From NCBI RefSeq assembly GCF_000373585.1, contig NZ_KB891902.1, forward strand, positions 1 to 64,000: DNA of 64,000 bases, written 5' to 3'. A program made the translations under genes and the position numbers. Of the stretch, positions 50,959-60,862 are shown piece by piece. The first letter of the stretch is position 1, and every line of letters begins with the position of its first letter. The notes beneath the pieces are model-generated. The model saw only the letters and a program-made list of their open reading frames with translations, was not told the origin of the DNA and did not search any database. This DNA is from Streptomyces sp. MspMP-M5 (GTDB lineage Bacteria; Actinomycetota; Actinomycetes; Streptomycetales; Streptomycetaceae).

Positions 50959-52479
50959 GTGTCTGATCTGGGACGGCTCATAGCCGACCGATATCGGTTG
51001 GTGGAGCGTGTGGGCCGTGGCGGGATGGGCACTGTGTGGCGGGCCGAGGACGAGGTGCTCGGCCGGTACGTCGCAGTGAAGAAACTGCACGTTCCGCCGC
51101 ACCTGCACGACGATGAGGTGCGGCGGCTCCACGAGCGCACCCGACGGGAGGCCCGCAGCGCCGCTCGGATCACCCATCCCAACGTGATCGTGGTGCACGA
51201 TGTCGTCGATGACGAGGGGCTGCCGTGCATCGTCATGGAGTACATCCCCGCGGTGACACTGAGCGACGTTGTGAAGCGGCAGGGTACGGTGCCACCCGGC
51301 GAGGCGGCCCGGATCGGCCGCGCCATGGCCGCGGCGTTGCGCGCCGCGCACGACGCCGGAGTGCTGCACCGGGACGTCAAGCCCGCCAACGTTCTCCTGG
51401 GGAGCGACGGACGGATCGTCCTCACCGACTTCGGGATCGCCGTGGAGCCCGGAACGCCGTCACTGACCAAGACCGGCGAGTTGGTCGGCTCGGTCCAGTA
51501 CCTGGCGCCGGAACGCCTCCGGCCCGGCATCGCCGAACCCGGCCCCGCCTGCGACCTCTGGGCCCTCGGAGCGACGCTGTACCAAGCAGTCCAAGGGCAC
51601 CCCCCGTTCCAGCGGGACACCGCGATCGAGACGGCGTACGCCATCGCCACCGAGGAGTGCCCGCCTCCGGCCAACGCCGGGCACCTCGCGCCGGTGATCG
51701 AGGGCCTGCTGGCGAAGGAACCTGACCAGCGCATGGACGCCCAGGAGGCCGAACGCCGCCTGGACCTTGCGACCGGAACGGGAACCGTCCCCCTCGACTC
51801 GCCCACGCGATCGGAGGCCCATGCGGACAGTCCGGTGGCTTCTCCGGCGCCGGGTGGCAAGCGCGGCCGCCGCATGGCGCTGTGGATGGTCTCGACCGTA
51901 GTGGCGGCCGCTGCCGCGACGGGCGGTGTGCTGCTCTGGCCCGGGGGCGGGGAAGCTTCGCCGAACGCTCACCCCTCGGGGGCCGCCACCTCCAGCCACT
52001 CACCGGCCCCCAGTCCTTCGTCGTCGCCATCACCGCCACCACTGCCCAACGGGTACCACCTTGAGCAGGCGGGCCAGGGCTTCTCCGTCCCCGTGCAGGA
52101 TGGCTGGACTTTGAAGAACATGCCTGGCGGCGAGGTCGCCTACCTCTCCGGGCTGGCCAGTCTGCGGATCGACGTCGTCGAGTTCGCGGGCGGTGATCCT
52201 CTTCGGCACTGGCGGGAGACCGAAGAGGCCCAGACACGTCGCGACAACCCGGGCTATGAACGGGTCAGGATGGGCCCCACGACGTTCCGGGGACGGCCCG
52301 CGGGATACTGGGAGTTCACGTTCCAGGGCAGAGCACGGGAGTACCGGGCGGTGGAACTGGCCTTCAGCGGCGCCGACGGCACTCAGTACGTGATCTACCT
52401 CTCCGCGCCGAACGAGCAATGGGGCCGGTACCGGCCGGTCTTCGACACCACCGTCAAGGGAATCCACCTCCGCGAGTAG
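50959..52479 (+). CDS. receptor-type Ser/Thr protein kinase (PknB-like)
   Basis: This is a membrane kinase of about 506 aa. Kinase domain (about 8-270): glycine loop VGRGGMGTVWRA, Lys in VAVKKL, HRDVKPANVLL, DFGIA and LAPERL, all canonical. A single transmembrane helix (RMALWMVSTVVAAAAATGGV) lies near residue 310. A Ser/Pro-rich linker and an extracellular domain of about 140 residues follow, without PASTA repeats and with an unknown ligand. GTG at 50959 is preferred to the ATG 36 nt upstream because GAAGG lies 7 nt before it and the product then starts near the kinase fold. Confidence 0.92.
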   Translation: MSDLGRLIADRYRLVERVGRGGMGTVWRAEDEVLGRYVAVKKLHVPPHLHDDEVRRLHERTRREARSAARITHPNVIVVHDVVDDEGLPCIVMEYIPAVTLSDVVKRQGTVPPGEAARIGRAMAAALRAAHDAGVLHRDVKPANVLLGSDGRIVLTDFGIAVEPGTPSLTKTGELVGSVQYLAPERLRPGIAEPGPACDLWALGATLYQAVQGHPPFQRDTAIETAYAIATEECPPPANAGHLAPVIEGLLAKEPDQRMDAQEAERRLDLATGTGTVPLDSPTRSEAHADSPVASPAPGGKRGRRMALWMVSTVVAAAAATGGVLLWPGGGEASPNAHPSGAATSSHSPAPSPSSSPSPPPLPNGYHLEQAGQGFSVPVQDGWTLKNMPGGEVAYLSGLASLRIDVVEFAGGDPLRHWRETEEAQTRRDNPGYERVRMGPTTFRGRPAGYWEFTFQGRAREYRAVELAFSGADGTQYVIYLSAPNEQWGRYRPVFDTTVKGIHLRE

Positions 52480-52610
52480 AGGGCGCCCATCGGGCCTGAG
52501 CGCCACCTCGCCGCACGCCACCTCCGTGCAGCAGCCATCTGGATCAGCTGGCTCAGCAGCTGCTGGAAAGCCCATTGATCACAACCGAAGCGGTCCCCGT
52601 CAGAAGCGCC

Positions 52611-53365
52611 CTAGTCCGCCGAGTCGGCAGTCGACGACGGTAGCTCGACGACGAAGAAGAGGAAGCCGGTTTTGGTCGAAAGGGCTTGGAAGTCGTCGGG
52701 GAACAACTCACGGGCGGCCGGGTCGGGCCGCGGCTCGCTGATGACGGAAAGGCGGAAGCCGGCGGTGGTGAAGGCATCGGTCATCGCGTGCAATGGCTTG
52801 CGCAGAACCTCATCGGGAAGAGTTGCCCGTTGAACGACCAGTCGAAGGTATAGCTGGTGGTCGCAAAGTAGTCGGGCCGAGGATCCTGGATCGTGTAGGC
52901 CACGAAAGGGTGGTCCACCGACGCGATCAGCCGGCCGCCGGGCTTGAGCACTCGCCGTATCTCGGCCAGCGTCGGCCCCCAGTCCTCCAGGTAGTGCAGC
53001 ACCAGCGACGCGACCACGTCGTCGAACGCACCGTCGGCGAACGGCAGGGGGCCGCTCAGGTCGACCACGTGCAGGTCCGCTTCGTCGCCGAGCCGCCGCC
53101 TGGCTAACGCCAACATCCCGGTGCTGGCGTCGATGCCGGTGACGTCGGCACCGCGGTCGCGCAGCGCAGCGGACAGGCAACCTGAGCCGCAGCCGGCGTC
53201 CAGCATCCGGCGGCCGGCCACGTCTCCGGCGAGGGCGATCATCGCGGGCCGCTCGTAGTACGCGTTCATCAGGCTGTTCTCGTTGTCCGCCGCGTACGCC
53301 TCGGCGAAGCTGTCGTAGTCGTTCTCCTGGGCCGGGTCCGCAGACTGGGAGAGGTTCTCGGGCAC
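52611..53365 (-). pseudogene. SAM-dependent methyltransferase with a single frameshift
   Basis: The class I methyltransferase has motif I MLDAGCGSGCLSAAL, GADVTGIDAST and the post-motif FDDVVASLVLHYLEDW, intact up to SFNGQLFPMRF near 52810. It then reads into CASHCTR and stops. Adding one base there (TTCTG to TTCTGG) restores the family-typical continuation RKPLHAMTDAFTTAGFRLSV to the stop at 52611. The gene is therefore broken by a one-base deletion or is a sequencing error. The N-terminal SAM-binding part is complete. It is convergent with the kinase gene. Confidence 0.82.
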
Positions 53366-53399
53366 GTCGGTAACGCCTTTTATCGTGGCAGCCTATGGG

Positions 53400-53850
53400 C
53401 ACATGACGCGCCGCACAGTACCCGCTCGCTGACCATCCGTCCGGTGAACTGCAGCCTGCCCGCGGCCTGTTCTGACACTCCACCCCAGGCACCACCCCCC
53501 GAACACGACATCTGGATCCACCACGGTTTCAGCGGCGCCAGGGGCTCCGGAGCAGGCCAGCCATTGATCAGGGCGAGCAGGGCGGGGTGGGTGCCTGGAT
53601 CGACGGGTTGGTAGCCGTACGGGGGGCGGCACCACCCGGCACCCGGCGCTGGGATCCACAGACGGGGGCACCATCGTCGTCGAAGAGTGCGGCCATGACG
53701 GTGAATTGGTTGCCGTAGCAGGCGCGTTCGCAGGAGCCGATGACGAGGGTTGATGAGGGTGTCGAAGTCCCGGTCGGGGGCGGCGAGCGAAGCCAGGCAG
53801 GGGTGTGGGGCCACCCGGGTGTCCGACCGAACAGCACCGGGGCGGGTTCC
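53400..53850 (-). pseudogene. remnant resembling a serine recombinase (recombination element scar)
   Basis: Across two or more frames on the minus strand the sequence reads APDRDFDTL, then LVIGSCERACYGNQFTVMAA, LFDDDGAPVC. This pattern is known from the N-terminal catalytic region of large serine recombinases (ERAFYGNQF followed by the V-x-W/L strand). Several frame changes and no start or catalytic core show decay. Downstream frames (ALLALINGWPAPEPLAPLKP) are unassigned. It fills the gap between the methyltransferase and PPOX genes. Confidence 0.4.
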
Positions 53851-53916
53851 GCCGATCACGATAGGTTGGTGAGCTGGGGACCCTGCCGATGAGCTCTCAG
53901 GAGAAGGGATCAACCC

Positions 53917-54342
53917 ATGACCGATCTGCCGCCTGAACTGCGCGATCTGATCGCCTCCGGCCCCATGGCCCACCTGAGCACCATCAATGCCGACGGGAGC
54001 CCGCAGGTCACCGTCATCTGGATCGGTTTGGAAGGCGATGATCTCGTCAGCGGCCACATGTCGCGGCATGTGAAGCTGCGCAACATCGAGCGGGACCCGC
54101 GGGTGGTGATCTCCTTCGACGCCCCACGAAAACCCGGCGTCTTCTTGAACCCCTACGCCGTGTTGCGGGCGAGAGCCACCGTTCAGCCGAGCGACACCGC
54201 ATGGGACCTGCTCAACCGCTTGGCGAAGACCTACATCTCTCCCGATGCCGAGTTCCCGGGGGAGAAGAAGCCCGGCTACATCGTGCGCTACTCCGTCGAA
54301 CGCATCGGCGGCGTCGGCCCGTGGGCGCCGACCGCGCACTGA
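53917..54342 (+). CDS. PPOX-class F420/FMN-dependent oxidoreductase
   Basis: The 141-aa split-barrel protein of the pyridoxamine-5'-phosphate-oxidase superfamily, F420-dependent branch, has visible features MAHLSTINADGSPQVTVIWI, the phosphate-binding VKLRNIERDPRVVISFDAP, LRARATV and the C-terminal YSVERIGGVGPW. Such enzymes reduce or oxidise small substrates with F420 or FMN. AGGAGAAGGG precedes the ATG. It seems monocistronic. Confidence 0.9.
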   Translation: MTDLPPELRDLIASGPMAHLSTINADGSPQVTVIWIGLEGDDLVSGHMSRHVKLRNIERDPRVVISFDAPRKPGVFLNPYAVLRARATVQPSDTAWDLLNRLAKTYISPDAEFPGEKKPGYIVRYSVERIGGVGPWAPTAH

Positions 54343-54573
54343 GCTGCGAGAACTGACGGGGAGCAGCGGGAGCAGCCTTCTCGGAGTCGGATGGCGCTGG
54401 AGACTTCCGTAGCCGACCCGGCTCCCGGCTCCCGGCCCCCGGCTGCCCTCCGTACGCACCATGGCCTTGGCCTTGGCCTTGCCGTGATCTTGGTGGTCGG
54501 CATCGTCTTCGTCCTGCCGCTCTCCATGACCTCCTTGATCATTGAAGTTCGGGTCCCGCATGCGGTTGCCCGT

Positions 54574-55611
54574 TCAGTATGGCCGGGCGGCCTGCCGGTG
54601 GGCCGGGGCGAGGCGGGCCGCCTCGGACCTGGGGAAGCTGATCTTCTTCGGGTCTCCGTCCGAGGTGTACCGCTTGACGGTGCCGTCGCGGAGCTTGTCC
54701 AGCCAGGCGGTCGAGGTGAACTGGGCGTCGGGACCGGTCGCCGCCTGGGAGCGGATCCGTGGGATCGCCCCCGGGTCGAAGGCGGTCGAGAAGGGGGAGG
54801 GGGCGGGGTTGGCTCCCACCAGATAGACGCCCTGGTGCTGGTAGCGCACGCCGTCGGCGGCTCCTTTCAGCACCAGTTGCCGGGAGCGGGACATCGAACC
54901 GTTGGGAAGTGCCAGCGACACCACCGGCAAGCCGGGCACGGCTTGGTTGATCGCCCTTTGGTTGTCGGCGATGGCCTGCTGGGCGGTGGTGTCGTCCACC
55001 GTCCCCAGTGCGGTGTGCCGCAGGGTGTGGTTGCCGACCTCGAATCCGTGGGTGACGAGCCAGTCCAACGACTTTCGGCCGCCCGGCTCGCGGAACGGGT
55101 CGGCGTTGACGAAGAAGGTGGCCACGGGGCGGAACCCGGGGTGCTTCCGGGCGACGTCCAGCAGGATGCCCACCGCGGTGTCGGACGCGGGCCGGCCGTC
55201 CGTGCTCAGGCGGAACTGGCTGGCGGTCGAGTCGTCGAAGGTCAGCACCACAGGGTGGGTACCGGCGGGGATGTCGATCTTCCCGCTGCTGAACTCCCGC
55301 GCGGTGACCGGTACGTATCTCTCCCGTGCCAGCCGTTCCAGCTCGGCACGGAAGTCCTGCGGTGTGCGGTCGTACACACTCCGGGGCTCGGCCACCAGCT
55401 GGTGGTACATCAGCACCGGGACCGCACCGAGCTCGTCGGCCTGCACTGTCGCCGGGTCGGCGACCGCTGCCTGCCCGCCGGCCTTGTGCGCCCGTCCCGA
55501 CAGTGCGCCCTGGCCCCCCTCCGGCGGGGACTGGGCTGCCGAGCAGGCGGTGAGCAGCAGGATGGCCGATGCGACGAAGACCGCGCCGCCGCTTCGGTGG
55601 GATGGACGCAT
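54574..55611 (-). CDS. polysaccharide deacetylase lipoprotein
   Basis: The 345-aa extracellular lipoprotein has signal and lipobox LTAC (Cys23). The NodB-type deacetylase domain shows VPVLMYHQLV, the metal/catalytic VLTFDDSTASQF, NHTLRHTALG (second metal site) and a late LALPNGSMS. It would remove acetyl groups from an N-acetylated glycan such as poly-GlcNAc or peptidoglycan. ATG at 55611 is chosen because GGAGGCATC directly precedes and the lipoprotein signal starts there. It is divergent from the glycoside-hydrolase-like gene at 55785; the 173-nt gap probably holds both promoters. Confidence 0.92.
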   Translation of the reverse strand: MRPSHRSGGAVFVASAILLLTACSAAQSPPEGGQGALSGRAHKAGGQAAVADPATVQADELGAVPVLMYHQLVAEPRSVYDRTPQDFRAELERLARERYVPVTAREFSSGKIDIPAGTHPVVLTFDDSTASQFRLSTDGRPASDTAVGILLDVARKHPGFRPVATFFVNADPFREPGGRKSLDWLVTHGFEVGNHTLRHTALGTVDDTTAQQAIADNQRAINQAVPGLPVVSLALPNGSMSRSRQLVLKGAADGVRYQHQGVYLVGANPAPSPFSTAFDPGAIPRIRSQAATGPDAQFTSTAWLDKLRDGTVKRYTSDGDPKKISFPRSEAARLAPAHRQAARPY

Positions 55612-55784
55612 GATGCCTCCGGATATCAACGAGATGCTTCCCCTCGCCTCCCAGCCTCGGGCAAAAGCGTGACGCACACCCCGGCGCGATGGGCCGAATG
55701 CATGATTACCCGCTCGAAACCTCTTGGGCGGACGGCGTGGCGGCTATGTCATGACGCAAGGAAACCTCTTTCGAGAACGGCAGA

Positions 55785-57380
55785 GTGGACATGCGCGCAA
55801 AACGACCCCGAACGCGATTCGCCGTCATAGCCATATCCCTGGTGGTCCCGGCCTGCACGGCGCTCGGGGCCTTCGCGATACAGTCCTTCTCCCGCCAGCT
55901 GCGGGTCGAAGGGATCGGCAGCGAGGGCGTGTTGGGCCGATCCGACGTCAGCAACCCGCGCCTTGCGATCACAGCCAAGGAAGGGACCGACCTGGCCGAG
56001 CTGGAGGTGCGGCTCGACGGGAAGCGGGTGCACACCCACCGGGCCGACGGCCGCCTGATACTCGACGCCCCCGCGCTCGCCGAGGGCAGCCACGAACTCA
56101 CGGCCACATCCCACAGTGGCCTGCCCTTCCTGCACGACATATCCCGGACGTTCACTGTGGACACCACCGCACCGAAGCTGCGGCTGTCCCCCGCCCGGGC
56201 CGCCAGGCCCGGCGCACCGGTGACGGTAAGCGGCCGGGTCGAGGACGCCGGGCAGGTGAAGGTCTCCATAGCCGGTGCGCCCGTGCCCGTCGGCGACGAC
56301 GGCACCTTCTCCCGGCGGCTCGCACAGCCCCCCGCCCGTATCGAGGTGGCGGCCACGGACGCGGGCGGCAACGTCACCCGCACCGACGTGAACGCGGTCG
56401 CGTCCTATCCCCTCACCCGGGCCGCGCACCTGACCGCCATCGGCTGGGCGTCGTCCGAGGTCCGCGAGCCGGTTCTCCAGCTCATCAAGGACAAGAAGCT
56501 CAACGCCGTCGAGCTGGACATCAAGGACGAAAACGGCGAGGTCGGCTACGACTCCTCCGTGCCGCTGGCCCGGCAGATCGGCGCCGTGAAGAACCGCTAT
56601 GACGCACGCAAGGTGATCGACACCCTGCACGGCATGGGAGCCCGCGTCGTCGGCCGCATCGTCGCCTTCCGCGACCCCATCCTTGCCCAGGCATCCCACA
56701 GCCAGGGCAAGGACCACCGCCTGGTCCAGGCTCCTGACGGCAGCCCGTACAACGGCGGCCACTACGGCAAGCTGGCCTTCACCAACTTCGCCGATCCCGA
56801 GGTCCGCCAGTACAACATCGCCCTGGCCACCGAAGCGGCCAAGCTGGGCTTCGACGACATCCTGTACGACTACGTGCGCCGCCCCGACGGGAAGCTCTCC
56901 ACCATGCGCTTCCCCGGCCTGGGCAACCAGACCCCCGAAAAGTCCATCGCCGAGTTCGTCGCCGACACCCGCCGCCGCGTCCGGCCCGAAGGCGCCTACC
57001 TCGGGGCCTCGGTCTTCGGCATCGCCGCCACCCGGCCCACCGAAATCGCCCAGGACATCCCCGCGATAGCCCAACAGGCCGACTACATCGCCCCCATGGT
57101 CTACCCCTCGCACTGGGCCGCCGGTGAGTACCGGGTCGCCAGCCCGAACGCCAGCCCGTACGACATCGTCAACCGGTCGTTGGCCGACTTCGCCAAGCAG
57201 GTCAAGGGCACCGGAGCCACGATCGTCCCCTGGCTCCAGGACTTCTCCCTGGGCGTCCACTACGGCCCCGGCGAAGTCGCCGCCCAGATCAGAGCGGCGT
57301 CCGTGGACGGTATGAACTCCTTCCTGCTCTGGAACGCCGGAGCCACGTATCAAGCGGCGGCACTGACCACCCTGCGGTGA
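55785..57380 (+). CDS. putative glycoside hydrolase (DUF4015/GHL13-like), membrane-anchored
   Basis: The 531-aa protein has an N-terminal signal anchor (RFAVIAISLVVPACTALGAF), Ig-like beta domains (about residues 60-210) and a C-terminal TIM-barrel domain of the DUF4015 family (HLTAIGWASSEVREPVLQLI, NAVELDIKDENGEVGYDS, FDDILYDYVRRPDGK, YIAPMVYPSHW). Acidic residues of the barrel (Asp/Glu in ELDIKDE, DYVRRPD) may be catalytic. Divergence from the polysaccharide deacetylase suggests a shared role in an outer glycan. GTG at 55785 or ATG at 55791 could be the start. Confidence 0.9.
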   Translation: MDMRAKRPRTRFAVIAISLVVPACTALGAFAIQSFSRQLRVEGIGSEGVLGRSDVSNPRLAITAKEGTDLAELEVRLDGKRVHTHRADGRLILDAPALAEGSHELTATSHSGLPFLHDISRTFTVDTTAPKLRLSPARAARPGAPVTVSGRVEDAGQVKVSIAGAPVPVGDDGTFSRRLAQPPARIEVAATDAGGNVTRTDVNAVASYPLTRAAHLTAIGWASSEVREPVLQLIKDKKLNAVELDIKDENGEVGYDSSVPLARQIGAVKNRYDARKVIDTLHGMGARVVGRIVAFRDPILAQASHSQGKDHRLVQAPDGSPYNGGHYGKLAFTNFADPEVRQYNIALATEAAKLGFDDILYDYVRRPDGKLSTMRFPGLGNQTPEKSIAEFVADTRRRVRPEGAYLGASVFGIAATRPTEIAQDIPAIAQQADYIAPMVYPSHWAAGEYRVASPNASPYDIVNRSLADFAKQVKGTGATIVPWLQDFSLGVHYGPGEVAAQIRAASVDGMNSFLLWNAGATYQAAALTTLR

Positions 57381-57426
57381 CAAGAACCCGGCGCCGTCGG
57401 CCGCACTCCCGCTGGTCGTCGAGAGG

Positions 57427-58224
57427 GTGCAGTGGATCGACCCACCGTCAATTGACCCGGTCTGGATACGATGGGGTGTGCTTTCGGTGGTTGTGGCGCC
57501 TTGGCGGTGTGCTCCGGTGGTGCTGCGGAATGCGGAGGTCCCACACGATGCGGCCAGCACCATGAAGGTGGCTGTGCTGGCGGCCTTGTACCGCAGCGGT
57601 GTGGATCTGGAGATGGCCGTGCCCGTGGTCAACCGCTTCAGGTCGGTCACCGGCGGGGTGTACGGAAACAGCCGCGAGGCGGACAGCGATCCGCTGCCGT
57701 GGGGCCGGCTGGGCGGCGCGGCGTCGCTGCGCTGGCTCGCCGAGCGGATGGTCACCCACTCGTCAAACCTGGCCACCAACCTGTGCCTTGCGCAGGTGGG
57801 GCACGAGCGCGTTGCCCGTGTGTGGCAGCAGGCTCACAGCACGGGCAGCGCCAGCCCACGTGGCATCGAGGACTACGCCGGGCGCGCGGTGGGCGTGCAC
57901 AACCGGGTGACCGCCCTCGACCTGGTGCGGCTGCTGGAATCGCTGGAGCCGGAGCTGCTCACGCTGCTGGAGGGAAACGTCCACCGAGTGGACCTCGCCG
58001 CCGGGGTGCCGACCGGTACCCGACTGGCAGGCAAGAACGGATGGTTCCCCGGGATACGGCACAGCGCCGCCGTGATCCACCCGCCCGACGCCGCCTCGTA
58101 CACGCTCGCCGTCTGCTACAGCGGGCCGCTCGCCTCCGGGCATGATGTCGACGATCCCGCTGCCAGGCTGCTGGCCCGTATCTCGGCCGGTGTCTGGCGC
58201 CGCCGCCATACGCTCACCGGCTGA
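57427..58224 (+). CDS. class A beta-lactamase-like serine hydrolase
   Basis: The protein of about 265 aa has penicillin-recognition motifs: S44-T-M-K47 (SxxK), S112-S-N (SxN) and GKNGW (K-S/T-G position, here K-N-G). A Glu in RGIEDYAG may be the general base. No signal peptide is seen, so it is either cytoplasmic or 5'-truncated. The first 30 residues are poorly conserved and the GTG start is uncertain. The K-N-G and missing signal argue against a classical resistance enzyme; similar proteins occur near glycan-processing genes. It starts 47 nt after the glycoside-hydrolase-like gene and overlaps the convergent aminotransferase stop by 11 nt. Confidence 0.75.
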   Translation: MQWIDPPSIDPVWIRWGVLSVVVAPWRCAPVVLRNAEVPHDAASTMKVAVLAALYRSGVDLEMAVPVVNRFRSVTGGVYGNSREADSDPLPWGRLGGAASLRWLAERMVTHSSNLATNLCLAQVGHERVARVWQQAHSTGSASPRGIEDYAGRAVGVHNRVTALDLVRLLESLEPELLTLLEGNVHRVDLAAGVPTGTRLAGKNGWFPGIRHSAAVIHPPDAASYTLAVCYSGPLASGHDVDDPAARLLARISAGVWRRRHTLTG

Positions 58225-59317
58225 CGTCCGCCGCAGGCTCTGGCACCGCGGCGGTGGCCATCAGTGCTTGGATGGCCGGGCCGTTGAGCAGGTTGATGCG
58301 GATGTAGCCGGGATAGCCGTCGAGTTCAAAGTGTTTCGCGTCGAGCGCCAGGAACCACCGGTGCGGCACCCGTGGTTGGGCGAAGAGGAAGAATCCGGTT
58401 TCGATCGGTGCCTGAGCGGCCAGAGCGCCGCTGGCCGAGAGCATCGAGTGGTTGTCCCGCACATGCTGGACCAGCGCGCCGTTGCTGCTGCCGAGCATGA
58501 GGTCGGCCGCTCGGTGGGCGAAGAGCCGGTCGGAGACCGCGACATCGCCGTGGAAATTGATGTGCAGTTCAGCCAGCTCCGCACGCAACTTCGCGGGAAC
58601 GAGCAGGTGAGCGCACCGATAGCCGTGGATCGACAGGTACTTCGTAGGACAGATCATGCGCAGCGTCTGCTCGATCGGGAGATGCGCGCTCGCCTCACCC
58701 GGCGCTCCGTCCCACGGCATGTACTGGAACGTCCCGTCGACGAACACCAACGAGCCCGTCGCCCGCTGCCAGGCGCCGATGGTCTCCAGCACATCCAAGG
58801 GCACCCGCCGTCCGGCGTACCAGACCGGGTCGGTCAGCAGCAGAACGGTCCGTTCGTCGGGCAGGCGGAGGTCGAAGTCGGGCTGGAAGGCGTGGCGCCG
58901 GGCGACCGGCACGGGCTCGATTCCCAGCCGCTGAAAGAGGTAGGCCAGCTTGTAGTAGACCGGCGGAACGTAGTGGACGCGCCTGCGGCCCGTCAGGGCC
59001 AGCCAGGTGGCGAACGTGCCGAGGAGGGCGCTGGACCCACCGCCTGGGATGACGTTGCGCAGTGTGTAGGGCGCGCCGTCGTACTGCCGGTGCATCGCCG
59101 CGACCTTGGACCGCAGGGCGGTGTCCTCGTCCAGACCGGAGTAGCGGGTGACATCCGCGAGGCGGTGCGGAGCGGCGTCGGCGAGTTCCCCGAGGTACTC
59201 CGCGACGAACGGGTGCCCACCGTTGTAGTCGGAGACGAAGACCCGGGCTCCGGGCTGCTGCCGTTCGGCCTCGATGCGTTCGTGCCACTCCAGCATGCGA
59301 AACAGCGACGGCCTCAT
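58214..59317 (-). CDS. PLP-dependent aminotransferase, class I/II fold
   Basis: The 367-aa fold-type I enzyme has visible elements VIPGGGSSALLGTFATWLAL (cofactor-phosphate region), LLLTDPVWYAG, VFVDGTFQYM with the pyridine-binding Asp, and PTKYLSIHGYR containing the likely Schiff-base Lys and a phosphate-binding Arg. The C-terminal RINLLNGP contributes the carboxylate-binding Arg. The substrate is unknown. The start MRPSLFRMLEWHERIEAERQ at 59317 fits. It overlaps the beta-lactamase-like gene tail to tail by 11 nt; the region upstream is decayed. Confidence 0.85.
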   Translation of the reverse strand: MRPSLFRMLEWHERIEAERQQPGARVFVSDYNGGHPFVAEYLGELADAAPHRLADVTRYSGLDEDTALRSKVAAMHRQYDGAPYTLRNVIPGGGSSALLGTFATWLALTGRRRVHYVPPVYYKLAYLFQRLGIEPVPVARRHAFQPDFDLRLPDERTVLLLTDPVWYAGRRVPLDVLETIGAWQRATGSLVFVDGTFQYMPWDGAPGEASAHLPIEQTLRMICPTKYLSIHGYRCAHLLVPAKLRAELAELHINFHGDVAVSDRLFAHRAADLMLGSSNGALVQHVRDNHSMLSASGALAAQAPIETGFFLFAQPRVPHRWFLALDAKHFELDGYPGYIRINLLNGPAIQALMATAAVPEPAADVSR

Positions 59318-60862
59318 GCGCTCTCCTACGCTCCTCGACGGCTACGCCCCACGCCGCCGTCACTGCCTGCGGTGACACCGGTCCGGGCGGGCGGCTGCGG
59401 CGCGCTCGCGCGGGCGTCTCATGGGTGTTGGCGTTGGCTTTCGGCGCGTGCGTAGACATATGCCCTGGTGGCGACTGGCTTCCGGACCGACGCAGCAACT
59501 GTCACGGCAGGAACGCGGTGATCGCCAGGAGTCCCGCCGTGTCCGCAGCGGAATCGGCCGCCAGGCACCCGACCGGAAAACGGTGTCCACGGCACCGCAC
59601 GACTCACCGGTACAACGACGGGTCGCCGGCCCCTTCCGTACAGTGCCGACCTGTCCGTTCACCTCCCTGCGCACGTCTGCCGGCGGGAGCCGCCGTCGGT
59701 TCGTACTTGGCCGCGTCAGGTGCCCCGCAAGTCCGCCATACGAGCCGATCCGGTCGCCGACAGCCGACGCGATGATGGCCGGAAACCGGGGGAGGGTCGA
59801 TTTCATGGCGACTTCAGCCTTATGCCCGTGTCTGCGACCGCTTTCCGCCGACCCCTGTCCGTGGCTGCCGTGTGGGAGCGGCCAACGCAATCAGTCGTGC
59901 CCCGGACCGCCTCCGTGGCACTGCCCGACGGTCCGGGACGTCCGATGCCCCACAGGCGATCGAGGCTCCCCGTCCGACGGAGATCCCCGTTCCGGCGAAG
60001 GGGCGACCACGCCGACCGAGAGCGCAGAGCTTCGTTTTCCCTTCCCCTGGCGCGGACTCCCCTGGAGCCGGCCGAGGAGTACCCACGACCGGGGGCGTAC
60101 CAACCAGTCATGAGGGTCGCCCTGCCCACCGGCGACCGTGCCTGGCTGGTGACCCGCTACGCCGACGTGCGGCAGATCTCCTCGGACCCACGATTCAGCC
60201 GGGCCGCCGCCGTGCGCTCCGGAGCACCCCGGGCCAATACCGTCGGCCCCGACCCGGAATCCAGTCGGTGCCCCCGGCCGCAGGCAGGCCGAATGACGGC
60301 GCAACCGTCGCCCCCGGCTCGTGCCCGTGGAACCTCGCCGTCGAACTACCTGCCACCGTCCCCCGCCAGGTGCGGGTGCGCAGCTTTTGGCCCTCGACGT
60401 CGAGGCCGGCACGCTGCGGATCGAGCTCGTTAATGCGTGCGAAGAGAGGTCGCCCGCCCTGGTTCCACGGTCCGGTGAGGTCGCGGTCGTGGGCCTGCCG
60501 CTGGTGGAAGTGCTCGGCGGCCCCTGTGGTGTCATGCCTGGTCCCGCGGGCAGCAAGACGGTACGGGCGCAGGTGCTGCCGGCCCCAAGCGCCGATCGGG
60601 GCGCCTGCCGTTGGCGGTCTCTTCCGTTCTCGGCAGGTCTTCACCCTTCGCTGACTTGCGGCAGACAGGGCAGGGATTTCAGCCTTCTTGGCCGCACGCT
60701 CACCCCAACACCATGACTACATCTAGCTCTTGATCGAGCACTCATCGTGACGGAATCGTTGGGCCCTGCTCAGCGCTGACCGTCGGCCAGGCAAATCACC
60801 GCCCCTGTGCCGACGGTGCGTCAGATGAGCATGTCCCCTTCCGAGAAGAGAACGGAGAGGTA
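59318..60862. other. 1.5-kb decayed region with little intact coding
   Basis: Apart from a P450 stump (60010-60270) I find no coherent gene. Frames on both strands are Arg/Pro/Gly-rich without ribosome sites. A plus-strand stretch around 60390-60560 (LALDVEAGTLRIELVNACEE) reads protein-like and may be another fragment. This fits repeated insertion/deletion. Confidence 0.5.
60010..60270 (+). pseudogene. cytochrome P450, N-terminal fragment with frameshift
   Basis: The beginning of a bacterial P450 is recognisable: ESAELRFPFP in one frame, then LEPAEEYPRPGAYQPVMRVA, LPTGDRAWLVTRYADVRQIS and SDPRFSRAAAVRSGAPRA in another. The frame change is near 60050 and homology stops near 60265, well before the I-helix and haem loop. 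The gene is dead. Confidence 0.6.

Noticed and set aside
59318..60862. Several 100-260-codon frames on both strands as real genes
   Set aside because: They overlap one another, are compositionally biased and lack ribosome sites; only the P450 stump shows family similarity.
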